A stretch of DNA of 64,000 nt from CAVTWS01 sp963732655 (GTDB lineage: Bacteria; Actinomycetota; Acidimicrobiia; Acidimicrobiales; SHLQ01): assembly GCA_963732655.1 (NCBI GenBank), contig CAVTAI010000003.1, positions 124,001 through 188,000 on the forward strand, given 5' to 3'. The position numbers and the translations under genes were made by a program. The notes beneath the pieces are model-generated. The model was not told the DNA's origin, did no database searches, and saw nothing but the letters and a program-made list of their open reading frames with translations. Shown here one piece after another: positions 51,351 to 59,619 of the stretch (position 1 is the first letter of the stretch; every line of letters begins with the position of its first letter).

Positions 51351-52592
51351 ATGGAATTCTCGCTAACGGCGGAAATGGTGGACGGCTTGATCGCGCCGCG
51401 TGGGCACGATGTCGCTGCGCCCTCATTCGATCCGTCGTGTTGGGCGGCCTCGGGATCGGCCTCGGGCCGAGCCGGCAACGACGTCGGCCGGGTGGCGGCC
51501 GAGCAAGCGCTCGCGTCGGTCGCCGGCGAGGTGCAGCTCGTCGTGATGTTCTCCTCGTCGACGGTGGACCCGACGGTCGTGTGGAGCGGCATCGCCGAGG
51601 TGATGGGCGACGTGCCCATCGTCGGGTGTTCGGGGCCGACGGTCATCGCCTCCGATGGACCTCTCGACGACGGGATTGCGCTCTTGGCCCTCGGTGGGTC
51701 AGGTCTGAGTGTCAACGTGCGGTCCGCCGCGGTGGAGGACGGTGGCCACCGATCCGCAGCGCGCCAGTCCAGCGAATGCATCGAGGCGGTGGCGGGCGCT
51801 CCTTTCACCACCTTGATGGTCTTGGCGGCGGGCGCGACGTCGGAACCGCGCGAGATCGTGCGGGGCTGTTACGAGCAGACGGGCGCGGGCATCCCCCTCG
51901 TCGGAGGGTGCGCCGCACCCGGGCCCACCGGCTCCTGGGTGATGATCGACGGGCACGTGGTCGAATCCGGCGTGGTGACGGTCGGTGTCGGTTCCCGCTC
52001 CCCGGTGTCGTTGTCGTACGCGCACGGCTGGCGCCGCACCGGCGAGCCGATGATCGTCTCGTCGAGCGACGGGGCCGAGATCTTGACCCTTGACGGTCAG
52101 CCCGCCATCGACCGCTATCTCGAGGTGCTCGGGATTCCCGAACCGACGTCGGATGCTGAATGGCAACGCTGTGCCGACGCCCACCCTCTCGGACTCGATC
52201 ATCGCGAGCATGAGCTGGTCCACTGCGTAGTGAGCGTCGACGTCGAACGGCGGAGCCTGCGCTGGCTGCGGGAGGTGCCGGCTGGCATCACCGTCTGGGC
52301 CACGGTCGGCGATGAGGGAACGATCATCGGTTCGGTCGACGAGGCCTGGGACATCGCCGCGGCCCAGCTCGACGGTCACCGGCCCCAGGCCCTCGTGGTG
52401 TTCGACTGCGTCGGCCGAGCGGCGGTGCTCGGCCCAGACGGGCGCCAGCGTGAGATCGATCGAGTGCGCGAGCGCAGCGGTGGCGCGTCCATGGTCGGCG
52501 TGTACACGCTGGGCGAGTTCGCCCGCCGGACGGGCCTGGTGGGCTATCACAACCAGACGCTGGCCATGTTCGGGATCGGCCGATCCGGGTAA
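51351..52592 (+). CDS. FIST domain sensory protein
   Basis: A 413-residue FIST_N/FIST_C protein. FIST_N: QLVVMFSSSTVDPTVVWSGI, VPIVGCSGPTVIASDG, IPLVGGCAAPGP; FIST_C: GWRRTGEPMIVSSS, IDRYLEVLGIPEP, and the ending GASMVGVYTLGEFARRTG with GYHNQTLAMF. FIST domains are proposed small-ligand sensors (amino acids) tied to signalling enzymes. It is followed after 7 bp by a GAF-GGDEF-EAL protein, so it probably feeds c-di-GMP control. Confidence 0.9.
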   Translation: MEFSLTAEMVDGLIAPRGHDVAAPSFDPSCWAASGSASGRAGNDVGRVAAEQALASVAGEVQLVVMFSSSTVDPTVVWSGIAEVMGDVPIVGCSGPTVIASDGPLDDGIALLALGGSGLSVNVRSAAVEDGGHRSAARQSSECIEAVAGAPFTTLMVLAAGATSEPREIVRGCYEQTGAGIPLVGGCAAPGPTGSWVMIDGHVVESGVVTVGVGSRSPVSLSYAHGWRRTGEPMIVSSSDGAEILTLDGQPAIDRYLEVLGIPEPTSDAEWQRCADAHPLGLDHREHELVHCVVSVDVERRSLRWLREVPAGITVWATVGDEGTIIGSVDEAWDIAAAQLDGHRPQALVVFDCVGRAAVLGPDGRQREIDRVRERSGGASMVGVYTLGEFARRTGLVGYHNQTLAMFGIGRSG

Positions 52593-52599
52593 CTCCTCG

Positions 52600-54924
52600 A
52601 TGGACCGATCCGACATCGGGGGCTGGGGTGTGCAACGCCTGGCCGAGCTCGTGGAGCTCAGTGTCGACGGCAGCGCCGATGTCGACTGGCCACGCACCAT
52701 CGAGAGCGTGGCCGAAGCGCTCGACGCCGAGGTCGTGGCCATCGTCAACCGGGAGCGCGTGCTCTTTTCGCTGCGGGTTTCGCCCCGGCGGCGCGCCCAC
52801 CGCCACCCTCCTGGGCCTGGCCCAGGCCCAGTACGGGTGGGTCGACCTGGACGGCCTCGGCCGGTGTGGTGGCGCGGGCGTGCCCATCCCGGGACGCGAC
52901 GAAACGCTCGTGCTGGCTCGCCGCGTGGATGCGTTCACGGCCAACGAGGTGGTGTTCCTCCGGGCCGTGGTGCGGCTCCTGGCCCTGATGAACCGCTTGG
53001 CTGACGCGTGCTCGATGCCGAGCGATCTGCCTCGAGCTACGCCCAGCTGCAGTTGGCCGCGAACGAGGAGCTGGTCTCCACGCTGCAATCTCGCCAGGAG
53101 CTCTTCGAGCGGCTCGCCCGGGTGCAGCGGTCCGTGTCGTCGACCGGGACCATGACCCCCATCCTGAGCGCGATCACCGAGGGCGGAGCGCAACTCCTCG
53201 CCGCGGCCGACTCGGAGTGCGAGTTGTGGCTGGTCGACTCGGCCAATGATCAACGCCTCACGTTGGCCTCGTCGTCGAGACCGACCCTCGTCGACGAGCG
53301 GACGGGTCCCTGTCAGCTCCGAATGGAGCTGATCGCACGGGCGATCCACGACGACGAGCTCGTCTCGCACCTGTCGGGACGCGACGATGGTTCGTGGCAC
53401 TGGACCGCCGCCGCTCCCGTGAACCGCGTCGGTGAGCGGGCCGGCTGCCTGCTGATCGCCGCCGAGGTGAGCTCGCCGGCGATGACGGGGTACCAGGCGG
53501 ACATCGTGACGGCCTTCGCCGAACACGCCAGCTTGGCGCTCAATGACGAGAGCGCCAAGCAGGCGATCGCGGAAGCTCTGGAGGCCGCTGTCCACGAAGC
53601 GGGCCACGACAGCCTGACCGGCCTGAGCAACCGCGCCACCCTGATCGTCGAGATAGGTCGGCTGTCGGCCGAGTTGCAGCGATCCGGGGAGACGGCGGTC
53701 GTCCTGTTCGTCGACCTCGATCGTTTCAAGCTCATCAACGACACTGCCGGGCACGCCGTCGGTGACGAAGTCCTACGGGTCACGGCCGACCGACTCCGGA
53801 CCTCGGTGCGTGCCGGCGACACGGTGGCCCGGCTCGCCGGCGACGAGTTCGTGGTCGTGTGCCGGGACCTCGGGGTCGAGGGCGGTCTCCGGATGGCCGA
53901 TCGCATCCAGGACCTGCTGGCTCGGCCGATCATGCGGGACTCGACGGAGGTGCGGGTGACGGCCAGCATCGGTGTCGCCGAGGTCCAGCCGTACGTCGAC
54001 CCCGATGTCGTCGTGGCCAACGCCGACATGGCGATGTACCGCGCCAAACAGCGTGGTCGCAACACCGTCGAGTCGTTCACGCCCGCTCTGCAGTCGGAGC
54101 TGGCCCAGCGGACGAATGCTGCCGAGGAGCTGCGCCGGGCGCTCGATCTCGGCCAGTTCCACCCCGTCTACCAACCGGTCGTAGATCTGAGCTCGGCCAC
54201 GCTCCTGGGCTTCGAGGCGTTGTGCCGATGGCAGCACCCCGACCGCGGGGTGATCCCGGCCCGTGAGTTCATTTCGCTCGCCGAGGATTCGGGCTTGGTC
54301 ACCGCCCTGGACCGGGCCATGGTCGACATGGTGCTCCAGCAGATGCAGGCGTGGTCCTCCAGCGACATCGGCAACGTGGTGGTGTCGATGAACGTGTCGG
54401 CTCCGGATCTGGCCGACGGCTCGATGGTCGACTGGCTCGATGCGGCGTTGCATCGCTACGGCGTCGATCCGTCGCTGCTGTGGATCGAGCTGACCGAGAG
54501 CGTGGCCATGGACCAGGACGACCGCAGCCTGGCCGCGGCGAGGGCGTTGCGAGATCTCGGCGTGCATCTGGTCATCGACGACTTCGGTACCGGCTACTCG
54601 TCGCTGTCGTACCTGGCCGATCTGCCCGTCAAATCGGTGAAGATCGACCGCTCCCTCGTGACGTCGCTCGAGGGTGACGCCGGCTCGTCGAGCGCGGCGA
54701 TCATCACGGCGGTCGCCCACGTCGCGGTCGCGTTGGATCTCACGGTGGTCGCCGAGGGTGTGGAGACGACGGAGCAGTGGGACGCACTCCGGCGGATCCA
54801 GCGTTCCGTACCCGGCATCATCTTCCTCGCTCAGGGCTGGAGGTTCGGCCATCCGGTGTCGTCGGTGGAGGCCTCCCGGTTGCTGCGCACCGGTCTCGGA
54901 ATCACCGCCCCGTCGATGGGATAG
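52600..54924 (+). CDS. GAF-GGDEF-EAL cyclic-di-GMP protein, apparently frameshifted twice
   Basis: From ATG 52600 the first frame (VQRLAELVELSVDGSADVDW, VVAIVNRERVLFSL) loses sense near 52780; the sense frame moves (GFRPGGAPTATLLGLAQAQY, VFLRAVVRLLALMNRLAD) and returns to the first frame near 53005 (VLDAERSASSYAQLQLAANE). From there 638 codons are clean: GAF-like domain, GGDEF domain with RLAGDEFVVV (A for the first G, usually still active), then EAL domain with GFEALCRWQ, DDFGTGYSSLSYL and KIDRSLV, all catalytic segments present. The two shifts cancel, so two indels in 220 bp, either errors or early decay; a shorter protein from GTG 53008 would still hold both enzyme domains. Confidence 0.82.
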
Positions 54925-54951
54925 CCGCGCGCCGTGCAGGCTGACCGAGCC

Positions 54952-55710
54952 TCACACGAGCGGCCACGGCCACCGGCGTCCGGTCTCGTCGACCGGGAAA
55001 CACCCCGAGGTCCGTAGGGCCCGGGCGCGGCGCACGATGGCCTGGCATTCGTCCATCGTGAGCGACTCGACCACATAGTCGGGAAGCGCGAGGTCGAGGA
55101 ACCGGGTGAGGTCCTCGATGATGCTGTCCGGCACCGGCTGGCCGGCGAAGTCCCAGATTACCGTGCGGAGCTTGAAGTCCTCGTGGAAGCTCAGGCCGTT
55201 GTCGATGGCCCAGATGCGGTCGTCGGCCAGCAGGCAGTGCCCACTCTTGCGGTCGGTGTTGTTGGTCACGATGTCGAACGCGCACAGGCGCTGGAACGAC
55301 AGCCGGAGCCCGTCGCGTTCGTTGAGGGTCAGGTAGTGCTGTTCGAACTCGGCGTCGACGAACCATTGGAGCGATCCGCTGCCGAGCGGTCCATCGCGCT
55401 CGACCGTTGGGGGGACGAGGTCCCAGCCCAGGTGCCGGGACATCTCGAAAGCGGCCACCTCGCGCCGGTAGAGGCCGGACGGGAAGTCCCACAGCGGTCG
55501 CTCGCCTCGCGCCGGTTTGTAGATGCCGCGTGGTCCCGAACCCAGGTCGGGGCCCAGATCTTCCCCGTCGCTGTCGCGGTCGCCATCGTCGGGCCGGGGG
55601 CCGAGCTGGACGAGGAACGTGGCGTTGCTGCTCCAGGGCATCCGTCCCAAGACCTCGACCTCCGCCGAGGTCAGCAGCTCGAGCGTGGTCCGCTCGTCGA
55701 AGTCGGCCAT
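54952..55710 (-). CDS. SCO1664 family protein
   Basis: A 252-residue protein of the SCO1664 family (TIGR03843-type, PI3/PI4-kinase-like fold). Visible: ATFLVQLG, GIYKPARGERPLWDFPSGL (Lys-containing nucleotide site), LCAFDIVTNNTDRKSGHCLL (catalytic DxxxxNxDR) and IWAIDNGLSFHEDFKLRT (DNG metal site). Function not established. It is the third gene in a trio with a DUF3090 protein and an MSMEG_4193-type phosphatase that co-occurs with mycothiol biosynthesis loci in actinobacteria. ATG shares a base with the upstream stop. Confidence 0.9.
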   Translation of the reverse strand: MADFDERTTLELLTSAEVEVLGRMPWSSNATFLVQLGPRPDDGDRDSDGEDLGPDLGSGPRGIYKPARGERPLWDFPSGLYRREVAAFEMSRHLGWDLVPPTVERDGPLGSGSLQWFVDAEFEQHYLTLNERDGLRLSFQRLCAFDIVTNNTDRKSGHCLLADDRIWAIDNGLSFHEDFKLRTVIWDFAGQPVPDSIIEDLTRFLDLALPDYVVESLTMDECQAIVRRARALRTSGCFPVDETGRRWPWPLV

Positions 55711-56210
55711 CAGTTCGAACAGGGGCAGAACGAGCCGTCGCCGTCAAGGGGACGCCCGCAGAACGGGCACGGAGGCCGGCCCGCCGCCACGAGCTCGCGA
55801 GCCTGGTCGACCAGCTCGGTCACCCGGCTGCGGCTCAGCGTGAACCGGATTGAGCGTGCGGACTCGGCTTCGTCATCCTCACCGACGAGCTCCTCGAGCA
55901 CGACGAGGACCCGATCGTCGTCGGGTTGGTAGGCCACGCCGACGGCGCCGACGACGAAGTCGAAATCATCGGGGCTGACGAACTCCGACGAGGCCGCGGG
56001 GGGATCGTCGTCGCCGATGGTCACCGGTGGAAGGTCCTCGAGCATCGACTCGAAGTAGTCGGCCATGGCAGCGACCTGCTGCTTCTCCATCTTCACGGTG
56101 CCGATGCGGCGACCGCCCCGGAGCTGGAGGAAGAAGGTCCGTTGGCCCTGCGGGCCGACCGTGTCGATCCGCACCCACTCGGGTCGATGCACCTCCCAGT
56201 CGGCGCTCAT
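55710..56210 (-). CDS. DUF3090 family protein
   Basis: A 166-residue DUF3090 protein. VDTVGPQGQRTFFLQLRGG and TVKMEKQQVAAMADYFESML are family signatures; it ends in a zinc-ribbon-like CPFCGRPLDGDGSFCPCSN. Middle gene of the conserved trio; starts 61 bp after the phosphatase stop and overlaps the SCO1664-family gene. Role unknown. Confidence 0.9.
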   Translation of the reverse strand: MSADWEVHRPEWVRIDTVGPQGQRTFFLQLRGGRRIGTVKMEKQQVAAMADYFESMLEDLPPVTIGDDDPPAASSEFVSPDDFDFVVGAVGVAYQPDDDRVLVVLEELVGEDDEAESARSIRFTLSRSRVTELVDQARELVAAGRPPCPFCGRPLDGDGSFCPCSN

Positions 56211-56271
56211 CGCGCTCCGTGGGAGTGGGCACGGGCGGAGACAGGGGTCGGCGGCGCAAGGTCGCGTCGGA

Positions 56272-56940
56272 TCATGACGGGCGAAGCTCCGTCAGTGAGC
56301 CTGTGGTGTTGGCGGCGAGGAGGATGGTGGAACCGCTGGCGTCGTAGGCGATCGCCGACACCGAGCACGGTGAGACGACGAACCGCTGGAACGCATCGAG
56401 GTGGGCGCCGGAGGCATCGGCCAGCGCCGCCTTGATGGGATCGGCGTGCGAGACCGCGACGATGGTCTCCCCGCGATGCCGCCCGGCGAGGGTGCGCAGG
56501 GTCGTGGTGATGCGGGTGTGCATGGCGGAGAAGGACTCGCCGCCGGGGAAGGTGAAGCTGCTGGGATGGTTCTGGATGACCGACCACTCTGGGAGCTTTC
56601 GAAGCTCGTTGAGCTTGGCGCCGGTCCAGTCCCCGAAGTCGCATTCGAGGAGGCCGCGCTCGACCTGGACCCGCTGCCCGACGGCCCGGCCGATGGGGGC
56701 GGCGGTCTCCCTGGTGCGTTCCAGCGGTGAGGCGTAGACGGCGGCGACCGACCGGGACCCGTCGACCAGCGTGGCGATGCGCCCAGCGGCGGCGGTCGCC
56801 TGCTCCCGGCCGGTGTCGCTCAGGTGCAGGCCCTTCGCCCGTCCGGGGAGCACGGTGCCGGTGGTCGGGGTCTGGCCGTGGCGGACGAGGAGGACCAATG
56901 TGGTGGTGGGAGGGCGCTTCGCAGCGCGGCGGGAAGCCAT
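56272..56940 (-). CDS. MSMEG_4193 family histidine phosphatase
   Basis: A 222-residue phosphoglycerate-mutase-like phosphatase with LVLLVRHGQTPTTGTVLPGR (catalytic RHG), GRAKGLHLSDTGREQA and the second His in ETIVAVSHADPIKAALA. The RHGxTxTTGxxLPGRxxG form is that of the MSMEG_4193 family, linked to mycothiol gene clusters. ATG 56940 is chosen because the next nine upstream residues look non-coding and overlap the divergent udgB start region. Confidence 0.9.
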   Translation of the reverse strand: MASRRAAKRPPTTTLVLLVRHGQTPTTGTVLPGRAKGLHLSDTGREQATAAAGRIATLVDGSRSVAAVYASPLERTRETAAPIGRAVGQRVQVERGLLECDFGDWTGAKLNELRKLPEWSVIQNHPSSFTFPGGESFSAMHTRITTTLRTLAGRHRGETIVAVSHADPIKAALADASGAHLDAFQRFVVSPCSVSAIAYDASGSTILLAANTTGSLTELRPS

Positions 56941-56952
56941 GCGCGGCCAACC

Positions 56953-56958
56953 TATCGT
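56953..56958 (+). promoter_or_regulatory. Putative -10 hexamer, leaderless udgB transcript
   Basis: TATCGT ends 7 nt before the ATG at 56966. Confidence 0.5.
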
Positions 56959-56965
56959 GCCTCCC

Positions 56966-58363
56966 ATGAGCTCGGTGCCGAAGACAGCGCCATCCCGCCA
57001 GGGGCCCTCGCCGCCCGGCCGAGGCCGGGACTCGTTGGCCCTCGTGGCCGCCGACGTCGCCGAGTGTCGGGCCTGCCCACGTCTGGTCGGCTGGCGAGAG
57101 GACGTGGCGGCGACGAGGCGGGCCGCCTACCGCGATCAGGAGTACTGGGGCCGTGGCGTGCCCGGATTCGGAGACCCGGCGGCGCGGTTGCTGGTGGTCG
57201 GCCTGGCCCCGGCCGCGCATGGCGCCAACCGGACGGGTCGCATGTTCACCGGGGACCGCTCCGGAGACTGGTTGTACCGGGCGCTGCATCGGGCCGGGTT
57301 CGCCAACCAGCCGCACAGCGTCAGCCGGGACGACGGGATGACGCTCGACGGGGCGTACATCACCGCTCCCGTGCGGTGCGCGCCTCCCGCCAACAAACCG
57401 ACCCCGGCCGAAGTGGTGAGCTGCCGGTCTTTCCTCGAACGCGAGCTGGCCCTTCTCGACCAGGTCCGGGTGGTCGTGTGCCTCGGGGGGTTGGCCTTCT
57501 CGGCGATGTCGCGCCTGTATGCCTTGTCCCCGCGGCCGTCGTTCGGTCATGGAGTCGAGGTTGCGGTGCCGGACGGCCCCGCACTGCTCGGCTGCTACCA
57601 CGTCAGCCAGCAGAACACGTTCACCGGTCGACTGACCGAATCGATGCTCGACCTCGTGTTCGACCGGGGCCGTGAGTTGTGCGGGCGGCCAGCTAACCTG
57701 AATCGCCCGACGACGACCCAGGACAGGCGTCGGCCAGGCGGCCGGGCCCGAGGAGCTTGTGAGATGAACCGACGCCTTCGGATGCTGCTGGCCCTTCGGA
57801 TGCTGCTGGCATTGCTGGCTGGAGCCGGCCTGGTCGCAGGATGCGCGTCGTCGGGGGAACCGGACGACTACGACGAGACGGTCGCCGGCAACTTCGCGGA
57901 AGCGTGCGAGACCGCCAACGAGGATCTGCCCGACACTGAGTCGTCCGAGACACCGTCCGCCTTCTGCGGCTGCGTGTACGACTTCTTCGTCGACAACGTC
58001 GACTACGAGACGTTCAAGGACATCGACAACGACCTCGAAGACGGCGTGAACGACGATCGCTACCAGAACCGCGACGATCTCGACGGGGTGCTCGTCACCC
58101 TTCGCGACGGCGTCAGCGTCGACGATCGCACCACAGTTGCCTTCGGTGCGCTCATAGACGGTTGCCTGGCGGGCGACGCCCCGCAGACGGTCGACACCAG
58201 CGAGTCGTCCGACGAGGACAGCTCCGACGAGTCCAGCTCTGATGAGGACAGCTCCGACGAACCGAACTCGGATGAACCGGCGTCCGACGAGCCGAACTCC
58301 GACGAACCGGCGTCCGACGAGCCCACCTCCGACGAGCCAGGCACCACGACGACCGAGGCCTGA
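56966..58363 (+). CDS. udgB: Type 5 uracil-DNA glycosylase (UdgB), open in frame into a downstream lipoprotein
   Basis: Residues 1 to about 245 are a family-5 uracil-DNA glycosylase that removes uracil from DNA. The Fe-S cysteines are in ECRACPRL, PVRCAPP and LGCYHVS; motif A is VGLAPAAHGANRTGRMFTGD; the C-terminal motif is HVSQQNTFTGRLTESM. The usual family end is near FDRGRELCG (about 57685), but no stop codon is present: the same frame continues through a Pro/Arg-rich spacer into the lipoprotein at 57764, giving 465 residues in all. Either the native stop was lost or the lipoprotein has its own start and the UdgB carries a long tail. Leaderless promoter before ATG 56966. Confidence 0.83.
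   Translation: MSSVPKTAPSRQGPSPPGRGRDSLALVAADVAECRACPRLVGWREDVAATRRAAYRDQEYWGRGVPGFGDPAARLLVVGLAPAAHGANRTGRMFTGDRSGDWLYRALHRAGFANQPHSVSRDDGMTLDGAYITAPVRCAPPANKPTPAEVVSCRSFLERELALLDQVRVVVCLGGLAFSAMSRLYALSPRPSFGHGVEVAVPDGPALLGCYHVSQQNTFTGRLTESMLDLVFDRGRELCGRPANLNRPTTTQDRRRPGGRARGACEMNRRLRMLLALRMLLALLAGAGLVAGCASSGEPDDYDETVAGNFAEACETANEDLPDTESSETPSAFCGCVYDFFVDNVDYETFKDIDNDLEDGVNDDRYQNRDDLDGVLVTLRDGVSVDDRTTVAFGALIDGCLAGDAPQTVDTSESSDEDSSDESSSDEDSSDEPNSDEPASDEPNSDEPASDEPTSDEPGTTTTEA
57764..58363 (+). CDS. Acidic Ser/Asp/Glu-repeat lipoprotein
   Basis: A 199-residue lipoprotein read from its own ATG 57764, which has GAGGAG 9 nt upstream. The signal ends in the lipobox VAGC. The domain that follows has four Cys (EACETAN, FCGCVYDFF, DGCLAGD), probably disulfide-bonded, with helices like a small alpha-helical secreted domain. 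The tail is a low-complexity array of SSDED/NSDEP/ASDEP units ending GTTTTEA. The signal peptide holds an 18-bp duplication (RMLLAL twice). The same frame is open upstream to udgB. Function unknown. Confidence 0.78.
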   Translation: MNRRLRMLLALRMLLALLAGAGLVAGCASSGEPDDYDETVAGNFAEACETANEDLPDTESSETPSAFCGCVYDFFVDNVDYETFKDIDNDLEDGVNDDRYQNRDDLDGVLVTLRDGVSVDDRTTVAFGALIDGCLAGDAPQTVDTSESSDEDSSDESSSDEDSSDEPNSDEPASDEPNSDEPASDEPTSDEPGTTTTEA

Positions 58364-58367
58364 GCGG

Positions 58368-59540
58368 TCAGCTCTTCTTCTTGACCGCCGGGTCGGGGAG
58401 ACCGATCCGGGCCTCGCCGTTGGCCCACGCGGGCCAGCGCTCGCGGCTCTTGGCGGCGAGCTTGTGCATGAGGGCAATGGCGCCCGGGTCGTCGTCGCCG
58501 GGACGGGTCACGATGGCGCCGTCAGCGACCATGGCGTCGATCACGGCCCGGCCGAGCTCGGTGCGCACGATGGTGAGGGTCCAGTCGTTGAACTTGCCGA
58601 TGCCGCCGGTGGAGATGTCGGCGTGTTCGGCGGCGAAGTCCGGGCAGTGCGTGCAACCTTCCCGGGTCCAGGCGTGGCATTCCTTGAGGTTGATCTCGTG
58701 GTAGTCGCCGTTGCGCATCCAGATCTGGAAGACGCCTTTGATGTTGACCTTGGCGATGTCCTCCCGGGCCAGGCCGTACTTGGCCCAGAACAGCTCGGGG
58801 AAGATGCTGTCGTCGAAGGACTTGGAGCACAGCAGCCCGATGATCAACTTGAACGGCTTGGACACCTTGCCGATCTTGCGGTGCCACATGACCGGCGCGA
58901 TCGAGGTCTGGCAACTCATGCCGACGTGGGCGAGGCGTTCGAGGCCCCGCTCGCGGGCTTCGGTGTAGGCGAGGGTGTTGGAGGAGTAGGTGTAGCGGCT
59001 TCCGGCCCCTCGCAGCACCTCGTCCTTGGTGGTGGCGACGCCGGGGATGGCCTTCCAGGTGGAGCCGTCGCCCTCCAGAAAGGACGTCAAGGCGCCGTCG
59101 ATGATGTCGTTCTCGAGGCACCAGATCAGCATGGCGGAGACGAGCCCGCCGTCCTGGCCGATCTTGTGGACGAACTCGTCGCTGGCCCGAGTGAGCAGGA
59201 TGTCGGAGTAGATGCCGGCCATCTCGTCGGCGGCGCGTTCGCGGCCGAAGAGGTGCTCGTCGGCCTCGGTCTCCCAGGAGCGAAAGCGTGGGCACGCCCG
59301 GGTGCACGAGGTGCATCCCTTCTCACCGTGCGTGCAGTTGGAGAGACCGAGCTCGTCCTCGAGGTGGAAGGGCTTGTAGGCCCCCGGTTCGTGGGTGTAA
59401 CCGATGACATCGTGCGGGCAGGCGATGACGCAGCCGGCGCAGCCGGTGCACAGGCCCGAGGTGATGACCTCGTCGTACAGTTCCTTCCACTGGAAGGTCC
59501 AGCGGCCGGTGGGTGTCGGGGCAGGCTCGGTCACCGTCAT
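58368..59540 (-). CDS. Coenzyme F420 hydrogenase/dehydrogenase beta-subunit family protein (FrhB type)
   Basis: A 390-residue FrhB-family protein. Two ferredoxin-type clusters near the N-terminus: CTGCAGCVIACPHDVIGY and CTHGEKGCTSCTRACPRF. The FrhB core follows: KIGQDGGLVSAMLIW, GMSCQTSIAPV, GLLCSKSFDD and ECHAWTREGCTHCPDFAAEHADIS, with more Cys ligands. Members reduce or oxidise F420 with FAD and Fe-S clusters; the electron partner is not encoded here. Its stop lies 4 bp from the convergent lipoprotein stop. Confidence 0.9.
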   Translation of the reverse strand: MTVTEPAPTPTGRWTFQWKELYDEVITSGLCTGCAGCVIACPHDVIGYTHEPGAYKPFHLEDELGLSNCTHGEKGCTSCTRACPRFRSWETEADEHLFGRERAADEMAGIYSDILLTRASDEFVHKIGQDGGLVSAMLIWCLENDIIDGALTSFLEGDGSTWKAIPGVATTKDEVLRGAGSRYTYSSNTLAYTEARERGLERLAHVGMSCQTSIAPVMWHRKIGKVSKPFKLIIGLLCSKSFDDSIFPELFWAKYGLAREDIAKVNIKGVFQIWMRNGDYHEINLKECHAWTREGCTHCPDFAAEHADISTGGIGKFNDWTLTIVRTELGRAVIDAMVADGAIVTRPGDDDPGAIALMHKLAAKSRERWPAWANGEARIGLPDPAVKKKS

Positions 59541-59619
59541 GAGTGCCGACGCTACCTGACGCGGTGGAGCCGGGTGTAGGCCGCCTCCGGTGTGGGCGGG
59601 CGACGCCTCCGCGCCGGTC

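Noticed and set aside
58198..58345. SSDED/NSDEP repeats at the end of the lipoprotein as another border array
   Set aside because: Units are irregular and 15 bp based, typical of low-complexity acidic tails, unlike the exact 33-bp arrays.
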